NCBI RefSeq assembly: GCF_008807415.1
Contig: NZ_CP043626.1
Location: forward strand, 3,906,001-3,970,000
Source: Pseudomonas denitrificans (nom. rej.)
GTDB lineage: Bacteria; Pseudomonadota; Gammaproteobacteria; Pseudomonadales; Pseudomonadaceae
Direction of reading: 5' to 3'
DNA: 64,000 nucleotides
How positions within the stretch are numbered: the first letter of the stretch is position 1; each line of letters begins with the position of its first letter. The translations under genes were made by a program, and so were the position numbers. Shown one piece after another: positions 42,633 through 51,876 of this stretch. The notes beneath the pieces are model-generated. The model did no database searches and was not told the origin of the DNA. It saw nothing but the letters and a program-made list of their open reading frames with translations.

Positions 42633-44444
42633 TCAGAAGTTCACGCCGAAGCTGAGCGAAACGAAGTCACGGTCGACGATGGTGTTGTAATCGCCGCCGA
42701 AGAAGTTCGTGTAGTTCAGGCTCGCGGTGTAGGTGTTCTGGTAGTCCGCATCCAGACCAACGCTGGCGGCCTTGCTGCCCTCGTTGAAGACCGGGCCGTA
42801 GCCGTGCACGTCGTGGGACCAGGCGAGGTTCGGCTTGAGGTTCACCCCGGCGAAGACGTTGTTGTAGTCCCAGATGGCCCGGGCGCGGTAACCCCAGGAA
42901 GACGAGGTGTAGAAGCCGCCGCTGCCGTACTCGTTACGCGCGGTGGCATTCTCCGGGACGCCGTAGACCGAGTCGCGACCGTAGCGCTCGCCGACTTCGT
43001 TGGTCATGCCGCCGACATAGGTCATGCCGACTTCGCCCACCAGGGTGACGCGGTCCGCGCCCATGGTCTGGTCGAAGAAGTGGGTGAAGGTGGTCTGCGC
43101 CTGGGTCACTTCCTTGCGGATGTAGCCGTGGCTGATCCGGTTGGCCTGGGCCAGTGCGCCGGCCGCGCCACCGCTGGTGAATCCGCCGACCACGGTGGTG
43201 GCGAGCAGCGGGGTCATGTCGGTGGTATTGAGCTGCAGCGGCATGTTCGGCCGGTAGCTGAGTTCGCCGTTCCACGCGGTGCCGGTGGGCAGGGTGGTGG
43301 AGAAGCTCAGACCGTACAGGCGAATGTCTTCCGGGTACTCCAGGAAGTAGTTGCCACGCCCCAGCAGCAGCGGCTGGGCCAGCGCAGCGCCACCGGGCAC
43401 GGAGAGCGCGCGCAGGACGTTGCCGATGTCGGCGGTGCCGGCGTTCTTCATGCTCACGATCGGCGTACGGCTGTGGTAGTTCATGGCATAGGCGCCGTAC
43501 TCCACGTCGTCACCCAGCCAGCGCAGGGCCAGGCCCCACTGACCGGAGTCACGTGCGTCACGATCGGCGCCGCGCGGCACCATCAGGCCCTCGGGGGTCA
43601 CGGTGACACCCAGGGAGTTGAGCAGGGCCTTGGTCGCCGGCGCGTTCAGCGAGTTGACGGTGGCCGGGTCGAGGATGTTGTAGTTGGTGTTGCAGCCGTC
43701 AGCGGCGACGTCGGTGGTGGAGAAGAAGGTGCCGCAGTTGTCGAGCACCGTCTGGTCCCACTCCAGCTGGTAGAAGCCTTCCACGGACAGCGCGTCGGTC
43801 ACGCTCTGCGACATGTACAGCATGTTCACCGGGATCAGGCCTTCCTTGATTTCCGAACCGGGACGGCGGAAGGCGGAGACGTCGATCGGGTTGATGCTGT
43901 TGATGCTGTTGCCGATGAAGGTGCTTTCACCCCAGCTCACCACCTGCTTGCCCAGGCGCACGGTGCCCGGCATGTCGGCGATGGCGTAGTTGTAGTAGCC
44001 GAAGGCGTCGAGCAGCTGCGCCCCGGAAGACTTGGCGCCTTCCTTGCGGCCGTCGTCGGAAAGATCCTTGAAGGCTACGCCTTCGTCCTTCAGGCGGAAG
44101 TCATACCAGTACTTGCCACGGGTGAAGACGCCGAAGTCCCCGTACTTCAGCTCCAGGTCGTGGATACCCTTGAAGATCTTCGAGAAGGTGTGGCCCTTGC
44201 GGAAGTTCTGCCGGCCGTCGTCGTTGGTCTGGGTCATGCCGTGGCCGCCGTTGGCGGCACCGATCAGATCCTGCTTCGGACTCTGGGTACTCCAGCTGGC
44301 CCCCACGGACAGGCTGGAGTCGAACTGTCCTTCGATCTCCCCGATGTTGAAGTTGATTGCCTGAGCCTGGGTGGCGCATCCCAGGGCGACAGCAGTGGCG
44401 AGAAGTTGCGGTTGGAAGAATCCGCGCCTTGTTTTTGTTGTCAT
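42633..44444 (-). CDS. DUF1302 family outer-membrane protein
   Basis: A 603-residue protein with a signal peptide ending 'TQAQA' (about residue 29). The rest is rich in beta strands with alternating aromatic residues and ends in 'FVSLSFGVNF', with the terminal Phe of outer-membrane beta-barrels. 'FNIGEIEGQFDSSLSVGASWSTQ' opens the mature protein, as in DUF1302 members. It probably forms a channel for hydrophobic compounds. CAGGAGAG precedes the ATG. The DUF1329 gene follows 22 bases later in the same transcript. Confidence 0.86.
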   Translation of the reverse strand: MTTKTRRGFFQPQLLATAVALGCATQAQAINFNIGEIEGQFDSSLSVGASWSTQSPKQDLIGAANGGHGMTQTNDDGRQNFRKGHTFSKIFKGIHDLELKYGDFGVFTRGKYWYDFRLKDEGVAFKDLSDDGRKEGAKSSGAQLLDAFGYYNYAIADMPGTVRLGKQVVSWGESTFIGNSINSINPIDVSAFRRPGSEIKEGLIPVNMLYMSQSVTDALSVEGFYQLEWDQTVLDNCGTFFSTTDVAADGCNTNYNILDPATVNSLNAPATKALLNSLGVTVTPEGLMVPRGADRDARDSGQWGLALRWLGDDVEYGAYAMNYHSRTPIVSMKNAGTADIGNVLRALSVPGGAALAQPLLLGRGNYFLEYPEDIRLYGLSFSTTLPTGTAWNGELSYRPNMPLQLNTTDMTPLLATTVVGGFTSGGAAGALAQANRISHGYIRKEVTQAQTTFTHFFDQTMGADRVTLVGEVGMTYVGGMTNEVGERYGRDSVYGVPENATARNEYGSGGFYTSSSWGYRARAIWDYNNVFAGVNLKPNLAWSHDVHGYGPVFNEGSKAASVGLDADYQNTYTASLNYTNFFGGDYNTIVDRDFVSLSFGVNF

Positions 44445-44685
44445 GCGGCTCTCCTGACGGTGTCTAGGTGGCCTTACCCTACTGAGCGACCTGACAGGGA
44501 GTAAGCGCTCCAAGGTGGTATTTGGCGTGTCGCCCGAAAGAGTGAATCCCCCCTCTGGGACGGGCTCCGGCGGGCGATATTGGCGCAGGCGATGACGGAT
44601 CATCGAGACGATGGATAGTGCCTTGCGCCCGACAGGTGCTTTGCCACTACCCGAGAAGCGCTGTCTGGGGCATCCTTAGCTTCCT

Positions 44686-45501
44686 ATGCAAGCCATCGAC
44701 CAACGCCCGACCGACAGTCACCTGACCGAGCAGACCCGCGAGGTGGTGCTGCGCTACCACCAGTGCTGGAAGCATCGCGACCTCGAAGCGGTGCTCGCGC
44801 TGTATCACCCGCAGGTGCAGTACAACGACTTCTTCCAGAACCGCACGCTGGGCTACACCGACCTGCGCGACTACGTGCAGGGCACCATGCCCAGCCGCCC
44901 GGAAGAGTTCCTCGACCACATCGACCGCATCCGCGTGGACGGCGACACCGCCTTCATCCAGTACCGCATCGCGGTCACCCTGAGCGGCCGCCTGGCGACC
45001 TTCCATTCCAGCGAGGCGATCACCGTGCGCGAAGGCCTGATCTGGCGCATCAACGAATACGCCTCGGTGGTGCGCGAAGGCGGCGAAAGCCGTCCGCAGG
45101 CCATCGACCCGCGTCCGGCCACCAGCCGCCTGGGCCTCTCGCCGCGCCAGCTCAGCCAGTTGGCCAGCGACCTGGAAGACTATTTCAGCAAGAGCCAGCC
45201 CTACCTTGCGCCGGACCTGGACCTGACCCAGGTGGCCACCGCCACCGGCTACACGCGCAACCAGATTTCCTACCTGCTCAACCAGGTGATGGGGCTGAGC
45301 TTCTACCAGTACGTCAACCAGACGCGCCTGACCCACCTGCTCAGCCAGCTGCGCCCGCCGCTGCCTTCGCGCATCGACGAACTGGCCTTCTCCGCCGGCT
45401 TCAACTCGCTGTCGGCCTTCTATCGCTGCTTCCGCCAGCAGACCGGCCAGTCCCCCCGCGAGTACCTCAAGCGCCTGCGCGAGGAACAGCAGGAGGCCTG
45501 A
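44686..45501 (+). CDS. SnoaL-like domain fused to AraC-type DNA-binding domain
   Basis: A 271-residue protein. Residues 15-130 look like a SnoaL/NTF2-like cone fold ('VVLRYHQCWKHRDLEAVLALYHPQVQYNDFF' region). Residues 160-265 are an AraC helix-turn-helix pair ('LTQVATATGYTRNQISYLLNQ', 'IDELAFSAGFNSLSAFYRCFRQ' regions). The SnoaL half probably binds a small hydrophobic ligand, an uncommon sensor for AraC proteins. It is divergent from the DUF1302 gene, which it may regulate; alternatively the oxidase downstream is its target. Confidence 0.8.
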   Translation: MQAIDQRPTDSHLTEQTREVVLRYHQCWKHRDLEAVLALYHPQVQYNDFFQNRTLGYTDLRDYVQGTMPSRPEEFLDHIDRIRVDGDTAFIQYRIAVTLSGRLATFHSSEAITVREGLIWRINEYASVVREGGESRPQAIDPRPATSRLGLSPRQLSQLASDLEDYFSKSQPYLAPDLDLTQVATATGYTRNQISYLLNQVMGLSFYQYVNQTRLTHLLSQLRPPLPSRIDELAFSAGFNSLSAFYRCFRQQTGQSPREYLKRLREEQQEA

Positions 45502-45614
45502 TGCGCCCCTGCCGGCGGGTACGCGAGCAATCCTCGCGTACCCGCGCGCACGACAGAACCCCGCGCCAAATCTAGGCTTGCCGACATTCCCCCTTCTTCC
45601 TTTCGGAGTCGTCT

Positions 45615-47036
45615 ATGTCGGCATGGCGTCATATCAGTCTGTGGATGAACCAGCTGGACGATGATCTCGTCCCGCGGCCGTCCCTGCAGGGCACCCTGGA
45701 CGTCGATGTGGCCATCGCCGGCGCCGGTTATACCGGCCTGTGGACCGCCTACTACCTGAAGCTGCGCGCACCGCAGCTGAAGATCGCCATCGTCGAGGCC
45801 GAGACCGCCGGCTTCGGCGCTTCGGGCCGCAACGGGGGCTGGCTGATGGGCAACATGCTCGGCGAGGATCGCCTGCTCGCCGGCCTGTCGCCCGAGCAGC
45901 GCCGCGCGTCCTACGACCTGCTGCACGACATCCCCGATGAAGTGGCCCGCGTGCTCGACCGCGAAGGCATCGACTGCGACTACCGCAAGGCCGGCGTGCT
46001 CTACACCGCCGCGCGCTACCCGGAGCAGGAAACCCGCCTGCGCGAATACCTCGCCCACCTGCACGCCGAAGGCCTGACCGAGGACGACTACCGCTGGCTG
46101 AGCAAGAGCGAGCTGGACGAGCAGCTGCGCATTCCCAGCTCGCTGGGCGCCATCCACACCCCGCACTGCGCCACCATCGACCCGGCCAAGCTGGTCCGTG
46201 GCCTGGCCCGCACGGTGGAACGCCAGGGTACGCAGATTTTCGAGAAGAGCCGCGTCACCCACTGGGCGCCCGGCCTGCTGCGCACCGACCGGGGAGAGCT
46301 GAAGGCTCACTGGGTGGTGCCGGCCATCGAAGGCTACGCCGTCGACCTGCCGCCGCTGGGCAATTACCAACTGCCGGTACAGAGCCTGCTGGTGGCCACC
46401 GAGCCGCTACCCGAATCGGTATGGGCCGAAATCGGCCTCGACAAGGGCCAGGCCTTCAGCGAATTCAGCCGCCAGGTCACCTACGGCCAGCGCACCCCGG
46501 ACAACCGACTGGCCTTCGGCGCCCGCGGCGGCTACCGCTTCGGCGGCAAGCTGCGCAACGACTTCAGCCTGACCGAGGATGAAGTCGGCCTGCGCCGCTA
46601 CCTGTTCAGCGAACTGTTCCCGCAACTCAAGGACGTGCGCATCACCCACACCTGGGGCGGCAACCTGGGCATGTCGCGGCGCTTCCACCCGCACATGCTG
46701 ATCGACCGCCGCAACGGCATCGCCCTCGCCGGCGGCTACGGTGGCGAAGGCGTCGGCGCCACCAACCTGGGCGGCCGCACCCTCGCCGACCTGATCCTCG
46801 GCCAGGACAGCGCCCTCACCCGCCAGCCCTGGGTCATCAATGATCGCAGCGTGCAGGACGGCCTGCGCGGCTGGGAACCCGAGCCCTGCCGCTGGCTGGG
46901 CTACAACGCCATCATCCGCAGCTTCGTGCACGAGGACGATGTGCTGGCCAACCCCCACAGCGCGCCCTGGCGCCGCCGGCTGGCCGAGAAAGTCGCCGCC
47001 AGCATGGAAAACCTGATGACCTGGAAGGTCGGCTGA
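45615..47036 (+). CDS. FAD-dependent amino acid / amine oxidase (DAO family)
   Basis: A 473-residue flavoprotein. The dinucleotide motif is 'VAIAGAGYTGLWTAYYL' near residue 30, and 'GFGASGRNGGWL' near 72 is the DAO-family flavin region seen in PuuB-like oxidases. The C-terminal 'YGGEGVGATNLGGRTLADLI' closes the FAD site. It should oxidise a secondary or D-amine to an imine with release of H2O2. The substrate is unclear. The cupin gene follows 59 bases later and probably shares the transcript. Confidence 0.85.
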   Translation: MSAWRHISLWMNQLDDDLVPRPSLQGTLDVDVAIAGAGYTGLWTAYYLKLRAPQLKIAIVEAETAGFGASGRNGGWLMGNMLGEDRLLAGLSPEQRRASYDLLHDIPDEVARVLDREGIDCDYRKAGVLYTAARYPEQETRLREYLAHLHAEGLTEDDYRWLSKSELDEQLRIPSSLGAIHTPHCATIDPAKLVRGLARTVERQGTQIFEKSRVTHWAPGLLRTDRGELKAHWVVPAIEGYAVDLPPLGNYQLPVQSLLVATEPLPESVWAEIGLDKGQAFSEFSRQVTYGQRTPDNRLAFGARGGYRFGGKLRNDFSLTEDEVGLRRYLFSELFPQLKDVRITHTWGGNLGMSRRFHPHMLIDRRNGIALAGGYGGEGVGATNLGGRTLADLILGQDSALTRQPWVINDRSVQDGLRGWEPEPCRWLGYNAIIRSFVHEDDVLANPHSAPWRRRLAEKVAASMENLMTWKVG

Positions 47037-47095
47037 CACGCTGGCCTGCTTGCGAACAGTCAGCCCCGAATAGAAAGCCCACTGGAGCCCCCCGT

Positions 47096-47443
47096 ATGAA
47101 ACTGACCCACCTGAAGAACACCCTGCACGCCGAACTCGGTGAAGCCAACCCGGTTGCCGTGCCCCTGGGCGAGCCGATTTCGGAAACCCGCGTGGAATCC
47201 ATCGAGCGTACCGACCGCGTGGAAACCGGCATCTGGGAATGCACCCCCGGCCGCTGGCGCCGCCAGATCGTCGAGCAGGAGTTCTGCCACTTCATCGCCG
47301 GTCGCGGCACCTTCACTCCGGACGGCGGCGAGCCGATCGCCTTCCAGGCAGGCGACGCCTTCCTGCTGCCGCAGAACAGCCTGGGCATCTGGGACATCCA
47401 GGAAACCACGCGCAAGACCTACGTGATCATCGAGCGCGACTGA
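47096..47443 (+). CDS. Cupin domain protein (DUF861/cupin_3)
   Basis: A 115-residue single cupin barrel with 'GIWECTPGRWRR', 'FCHFIAGRGTFTPDGGEP' and 'FQAGDAFLLPQNSLGIWDI' regions. This is the pattern of the cupin_3 group found beside DAO-type oxidases. The metal His pattern is incomplete, so it may bind ligand rather than catalyse. It follows the oxidase gene and ends at a strong terminator. Confidence 0.82.
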   Translation: MKLTHLKNTLHAELGEANPVAVPLGEPISETRVESIERTDRVETGIWECTPGRWRRQIVEQEFCHFIAGRGTFTPDGGEPIAFQAGDAFLLPQNSLGIWDIQETTRKTYVIIERD

Positions 47444-47450
47444 TCAAAGC

Positions 47451-47481
47451 AAAGCGGAGGCGCAAGGCCTCCGCTTTTCTC
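47451..47481. terminator. Intrinsic terminator between cupin and enoyl-CoA hydratase genes
   Basis: The stem AAAGCGGAGG / CCTCCGCTTT has a seven-base loop and a T-rich tail. It serves the cupin transcript and could also serve the convergent gene. Confidence 0.88.
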
Positions 47482-47484
47482 TTT

Positions 47485-48252
47485 CTAGAAGCGGCCGTGC
47501 CGCCCTTCCCCGCCAGCGAAACGCTTCGCCCCGTCCACCGTCTCGCCGCTTTCGATCACCGCCATCCCGCCCTGGAATTCATTGGCCAGCGCCACGTCGA
47601 ACGACAGCTCCCATTGCGCGAACACGCTCGCCCGGTCGGCCAGCATGCACAGCTGCGGAAACTCGGCGATCTCCCGCGCCAGCTCCTCGGCTGACTCCAG
47701 CGCCTGCCCGCTGGGCACCACGCGATTGGCCAGGCCCATGGCCAATGCCTCCTGCGCGCCCACCGGGCGGCCGGTGAGGATCAGGTCCAGCGCCCGTCCC
47801 TGACCGACAATGCGCGGCAAGCGCACGGTGCCGCCGTCAATCAGCGGCACGCCGAAGCGACGGCAGAAAACCCCACACACCGCGTCCTCGGCCATCACCC
47901 GCAAATCCGCCAGCAGCGCCAGTTCCAGCCCGCCGGCCACGGCGTAGCCCTCGATGGCGGCGATCAGTGGTTTGGACAGCTGCATACGGCTCGGCCCCAT
48001 GGGCCCATCGCCTTCCATTTCCAGGCGGTTGCGCCGCTCGCCATCCTCGGCCACCGCCGCCAGATCGGCGCCCGCGCAGAAGGTCCCGCCGGCGCCGGTG
48101 AGCACGGCGACACGGGCTTCCTCGTCCTGCTCGAAGTCGCGCAGGGCATCGGCCAGCGCCTGGGCGGTGGGCAGGTCCACGGCGTTGCGTACCGCAGGGC
48201 GGGCGATGACCAGGGTGGTCACCGGGCCGTTCTTCTGGATTATCACGCTCAT
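47485..48252 (-). CDS. Enoyl-CoA hydratase/isomerase (crotonase) family protein
   Basis: A 255-residue crotonase-fold enzyme. The oxyanion loops are 'FCAGADLAAV' and 'AIEGYAVAGGLELAL'. The first catalytic Glu lies in 'GLELAL'. The second Glu of true hydratases is not evident in 'FGVPLIDGGTVRLPR', so another crotonase reaction is possible. The start MSVIIQ was chosen over an upstream extension without family sequence. From memory it corresponds to PAO1 PA3426. Confidence 0.84.
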   Translation of the reverse strand: MSVIIQKNGPVTTLVIARPAVRNAVDLPTAQALADALRDFEQDEEARVAVLTGAGGTFCAGADLAAVAEDGERRNRLEMEGDGPMGPSRMQLSKPLIAAIEGYAVAGGLELALLADLRVMAEDAVCGVFCRRFGVPLIDGGTVRLPRIVGQGRALDLILTGRPVGAQEALAMGLANRVVPSGQALESAEELAREIAEFPQLCMLADRASVFAQWELSFDVALANEFQGGMAVIESGETVDGAKRFAGGEGRHGRF

Positions 48253-48285
48253 GGCGAACTCCTCGGGCCTGGAAGCGGAAAAGCA

Positions 48286-48312
48286 AAAGGGCCGGCATTG
48301 AGCCGGCCCTTT
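48286..48312 (-). terminator. Intrinsic terminator after the SDR gene
   Basis: The stem AAAGGGCCGGC / GCCGGCCCTTT has a five-base loop, and on the minus strand it is followed by TTTTGCTTTT. It separates the SDR transcript from the hydratase gene in the same direction. Confidence 0.88.
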
Positions 48313-48377
48313 CACCTTACTGCGTTCGCCACAGTGGAACAGCCCCGCTGGCCGTTCCACCGGTCAGGCTGGCCGAA

Positions 48378-49289
48378 TCAACCGGCGTATTTCTGCAGGT
48401 TGGCCATCATCTCGCGCAGCGCTTCGACGTTGTCCTTGGGATGTGCAGCGTTCTCGAAGTCGCAGATCTGCGCGAAGTTGGCCGCCACGTCCTCGACGCT
48501 GAAGCCTTCGCGCGGGTCAAAGCCCACGCCCAGGCTGCGCTCCCAGCGCACCTTGCCGATCCAGCCGCCGCCGACTTCGAACAGGCCGGAGGTTTCCTGG
48601 CAGGCTTCGCTGCCCAGGTACACCACCAGCGGGCTGACCAGTTCGGGCTTGAGCGCCTCGAACACCTGCGGCGGGATCAGGCCTTCGGTCATGCGGGTGC
48701 CGCCGGTGGGGGCGATGGCGTTGACGAAGATGTTGTTCTTGCGGCCTTCGATGGCGAGGTTGCGGGTCAGGCCGTAGAGACCCAGCTTGGCCATGCCGTA
48801 GTTGCTCTGGCCGAAGTTGCCGTAGATGCCGGAGGTGGACGAGGTGAAGATCACCCGGCCGTAGCCCTGCTCGCGCATGAACGGCCACGCGGCGCGGGTC
48901 ACCTTGTAGGCGCCTTCGACGTGGACCTTGTAGACCAGGTCCCAGTCGGCGTCTTCCATCTTGTGGAAGGTCTTGTCGCGCAGGATGCCGGCGTTGTTCA
49001 CCACCACATCGATGCGGCCGAATTCCTCGACGGCCTGGCGGACGATCTTCTCGCCGTCGGTCACCGAGTCATGGTTGGCGATGGCAGTGCCGCCGGCTTC
49101 GCGGATTTCCGCGACCACGCGGTCGGCAGCCGAGGCATTGGCGCCTTCGCCATGGGTGCTGCCGCCCAGGTCGTTCACCACCACCTTGGCGCCGTGCTTG
49201 GCAAACAGCAGGGCGTGGGCGCGGCCGATACCGCCACCGGCTCCGGTAACGATCACGACTTTTCCGTCGAAACGCAGGGCATCACTCAT
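48378..49289 (-). CDS. SDR of the (3R)-hydroxyacyl-CoA dehydrogenase (MFE-2) type
   Basis: A 303-residue enzyme. The cofactor site is 'TGAGGGIGRAHALLFA' and the following 'VVVNDLGGSTHGEG' is typical of the dehydrogenase part of peroxisomal multifunctional enzyme type 2. The active site is YGMAK in 'FGQSNYGMAKLGLYG'. It is likely to act on 3-hydroxyacyl-CoA with NAD+. It lies upstream of a crotonase gene but ends at its own terminator. The extension beyond 250 residues is usual for this group. Confidence 0.85.
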   Translation of the reverse strand: MSDALRFDGKVVIVTGAGGGIGRAHALLFAKHGAKVVVNDLGGSTHGEGANASAADRVVAEIREAGGTAIANHDSVTDGEKIVRQAVEEFGRIDVVVNNAGILRDKTFHKMEDADWDLVYKVHVEGAYKVTRAAWPFMREQGYGRVIFTSSTSGIYGNFGQSNYGMAKLGLYGLTRNLAIEGRKNNIFVNAIAPTGGTRMTEGLIPPQVFEALKPELVSPLVVYLGSEACQETSGLFEVGGGWIGKVRWERSLGVGFDPREGFSVEDVAANFAQICDFENAAHPKDNVEALREMMANLQKYAG

Positions 49290-49401
49290 GATTGGGGCTC
49301 CAGGCAGGATGGTTTTTTCTGGAGTGTCCGGTAGTCACGATCCGGTCACAACCAAGACGACCCAGGCTGAATAGTGCTCGATAAGGCCAGGGGATGATCG
49401 G

Positions 49402-49695
49402 TCAGCGCATCGGCAGGTTCAGCTCCGAGCGCGGGCCGAGCTTGAACAGCCACCAGTCGTACTCGCTCCAGAACAGCAGCAGGCCGAAGGCCGGCAGCAG
49501 CGCCAGCGCGCCAAAGGCGGCGGGCACCCAGTCCTGCGTGAGCCAGGCGTAGTAGCCACCGGCTGCGCAGATTCCGACCAGCACCAGCAGCACCGGAATG
49601 GCGACGAAGACGAAGTCACGGCGCAGGTGCAGCAGCGCCCGGTACAGCAACGAACCCTGCGGCTGGCGGACGGGAATGACGGATCTGAGTGGCAT
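49402..49695 (-). CDS. Small membrane protein, unknown function
   Basis: A 97-residue protein with two membrane helices (about 28-52 and 58-78), a basic N-terminus and 'WSEYDWWLFKLGPRSELNLPMR' at the end. I do not recognise a family. It sits alone between the SDR and hydrolase genes. PAO1 PA3428 is in the same place, by recollection, and is also unannotated. Confidence 0.65.
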   Translation of the reverse strand: MPLRSVIPVRQPQGSLLYRALLHLRRDFVFVAIPVLLVLVGICAAGGYYAWLTQDWVPAAFGALALLPAFGLLLFWSEYDWWLFKLGPRSELNLPMR

Positions 49696-49794
49696 GGCAG
49701 CGACCTCCGGCTGGACAAAGCCGGGGAAGCTACCGCTGCCACGCAGGGCCGATCTATCAGTCAGTTCCGAATCTACAGGTGGATCGGTCCGTAG

Positions 49795-50673
49795 CTACGG
49801 CGCCCTTTCCTGTCGGAACGACAGATAGTGCTGTAGCACCAGTTCCGGCGCCTCGACCTGCGGGTAGTGGCCGATGCCGGGCAGTTCGACGGTGTCCGGC
49901 CGCGGGATCAACTCCCGGTAGCGAACCACCATGTGCGCGCCGGAGATCGGGTCTTCCGGACCGTCGATCAGGCGCAGCGGCACCGCCGTGCGCTGCATCG
50001 CGCCGACCCAGCGCTCGCGGTGCTGGCGGCGGTCGAGGATGTAGTGGATCAGCCGGTGCATGACGCGCGGCCCGTCGTTGTGGCGTATCAGCTCCCAGAA
50101 CGCATCCAGTTCTGCTTCGGACGGCTGGGTCTGCGGACCGAACACCTTGGCGAAGTTCTGCGCCAGGCGCTTGCGGTCGAACAAACGGCCGAACAGGGCG
50201 CCGAACGGGCCGAGCAGCAGCTTCTGCGAGAGCACCGCGCGGTGGGTCTCCGGGAACAGCCCGCCGTTGAGGAAGGCCAGCGAGGCCAGGGCGAACCCGC
50301 CCTCCTCGTGCCGCGCGAGCAGCTCCTGGCCGACGCTGTTGCCGTAGTCGTGCACCAGCAGGTGCACCGGCTCGCGCACGCCCAGATGCTCCAGCAGCGC
50401 CTGTTGCAGGTCGGCCTGTTCGAGGATGCGGTAGTCGTGGCCCCGGGGTTTGGCGGAATCGCCGAAGCCGAGCATGTCGCAGGCGATCAGCCGGTAGCGC
50501 TCGGCCAGCGGTTGCCAGAGGTAGTGCCAGTCCCAGGAAGCGGTGGGGAAACCGTGGACCAGCAGCAGCGGAACGCCGCTGCCGGCGCTCCAGTAACGTA
50601 TCTGCTGCCCACGGAAGGTGAAGTCACTGCCCTGCGCGCGCCAGTCGCGCAGGGCGATGCCGGCCAGCGCCAT
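49795..50673 (-). CDS. Alpha/beta hydrolase, haloalkane dehalogenase/epoxide hydrolase type
   Basis: A 292-residue hydrolase. 'LLVHGFPTASWDWHYLW' holds the oxyanion HG motif. The nucleophile elbow is 'LVHDYGNSVGQ' with an Asp in place of Ser, as in haloalkane dehalogenases and epoxide hydrolases. The catalytic His is in 'LPGIGHYPQ'. An epoxide or C-halogen bond is therefore more likely as target than an ester. The ATG overlaps the aldolase stop (ATGA), so the two enzymes are coupled and may act in one pathway. Confidence 0.84.
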   Translation of the reverse strand: MALAGIALRDWRAQGSDFTFRGQQIRYWSAGSGVPLLLVHGFPTASWDWHYLWQPLAERYRLIACDMLGFGDSAKPRGHDYRILEQADLQQALLEHLGVREPVHLLVHDYGNSVGQELLARHEEGGFALASLAFLNGGLFPETHRAVLSQKLLLGPFGALFGRLFDRKRLAQNFAKVFGPQTQPSEAELDAFWELIRHNDGPRVMHRLIHYILDRRQHRERWVGAMQRTAVPLRLIDGPEDPISGAHMVVRYRELIPRPDTVELPGIGHYPQVEAPELVLQHYLSFRQERAP

Positions 50674-51455
50674 CAGTCGCGGTAGCCGGGGTTCTGCAGG
50701 TCCAGCTTGCGCAGCAGTGCCGGCCACGCCAGCGCGCCACCCATGCCCTGTTTGCTCTTGGTCACGGCGGCGGCCATGGCGCGGGCGCCATCGAGGATCG
50801 GCTGCGGGATCATGATCAGCTCGGCGCCGCCACCCTGGGCCAGCACCTGGATTTCGCAGGCGCGCTGCAGGGTGAACATCATCAGGAAGGTATCGGCGAT
50901 GGTGCCCGAGCAGGTCAGCAGGCCGTGGTTGGGCAGGATCATGAAGTTGGCTTCGCCCAGGTCCGCCTGCAGGCGCGCCTTCTCGTCATGGTTCAGCGCC
51001 ACGCCCTCATAGCCGTGATAGGCCAGGCTGGAGAGGACGAACAGCGACTGCTGGGAAATCGGCAGCAGGCCCTGCTTCTGCGCGGAGACGGCGATGCCGG
51101 CGGCGGTGTGGGTGTGCAGCACGCACTCGACATCGTGGCGCACGTCGTGGATCGCGCTGTGGATGGTGTAGCCCGCCGGGTTGATGTCGTAGGGGCTGTC
51201 CATCAGCTTCTTGCCCGAGGCATCCACTTTCACCAGGCTCGACGCGGTGATCTCGTGGAACATCATGCCGTAGGGGTTGATCAGGAAGTCCTCGGTGCCG
51301 GGGACCTTGGCCGAGATGTGGGTGAAGATCAGGTCGTCCCAACCCTGCAGGGCGATCAGCCGGTAACAGGCGGCGAGGTCGACGCGGGTCTGCCATTCGG
51401 CGGCGGAGACCTGGTCCTTGACGTTCACGGTGGGCAGCGGATGAGCGGCGTGCAT
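50673..51455 (-). CDS. Class II aldolase/adducin family protein
   Basis: A 260-residue protein of the fuculose-phosphate aldolase type. The metal site is 'CVLHTHTAAG' near residue 115 with a third His in 'ILPNHGLLTCS'. Proteins of this length without phosphate-binding loops often act as decarboxylases or aldolases on small keto acids. It is the first gene of a pair with the hydrolase. A 20-bp palindrome 64 bases upstream may be the operator. Confidence 0.84.
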   Translation of the reverse strand: MHAAHPLPTVNVKDQVSAAEWQTRVDLAACYRLIALQGWDDLIFTHISAKVPGTEDFLINPYGMMFHEITASSLVKVDASGKKLMDSPYDINPAGYTIHSAIHDVRHDVECVLHTHTAAGIAVSAQKQGLLPISQQSLFVLSSLAYHGYEGVALNHDEKARLQADLGEANFMILPNHGLLTCSGTIADTFLMMFTLQRACEIQVLAQGGGAELIMIPQPILDGARAMAAAVTKSKQGMGGALAWPALLRKLDLQNPGYRD

Positions 51456-51876
51456 GGTCGGTAGCCTCTTCGTTGTTGTTGTTCGATGGCGCAGTCTAGT
51501 CAGCGCGGCAACCTGGCGACTGTCACGGAACTGACAGTTTCATCTGGCAGCGTCTGGCGAATGTTCCCCTATAAGCGCAGGCGGATAACTCGGCTTGCGT
51601 CAGCGGTTTGCCCACCTATAGTGGCGGTAGTCGCTGCCAGCGGCGCCTGATCGACCCGGCGCCCGGCGACTCCCTCCAAAAGCGCCATCCAGACAGTGCG
51701 GCAGCCAGCTCGCAGGTCAGGGCTGGCGGAAGCGTGCCCGATTTCCATCCCTGCCCCGGCGTCCTTTGCGGCGTCTCCGAGTCATCTGGAAACATTTCGC
51801 AATATCTTTCGCAACATTCCTCAGTAGTACCCGGGAGTCGGGAGGAGACTCCAGTTCGGCCAACGAGGCAGCCGAC
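51456..51876. other. Intergenic region between aldolase and WbqC genes
   Basis: No gene is seen. It holds the divergent promoters of the two flanking genes, a 20-bp palindrome at 51519-51538, and an AT-richer part near 51780-51830 ('TTTCGCAATATCTTTCGC') that could hold the wbqC promoter. Confidence 0.5.
51519..51538. promoter_or_regulatory. Palindromic operator-like site
   Basis: ACTGTCA and TGACAGT are perfect arms around a six-base spacer, 64-83 bases before the aldolase start. This is the spacing expected for a dimeric regulator. No regulator gene is adjacent. Confidence 0.5.

Noticed and set aside
42804..44504. A 566-codon plus-strand frame opposite the DUF1302 gene
   Set aside because: It shows only Val/Gly/Ala-rich sequence without a domain, while the minus strand codes for a typical outer-membrane barrel with a signal peptide.
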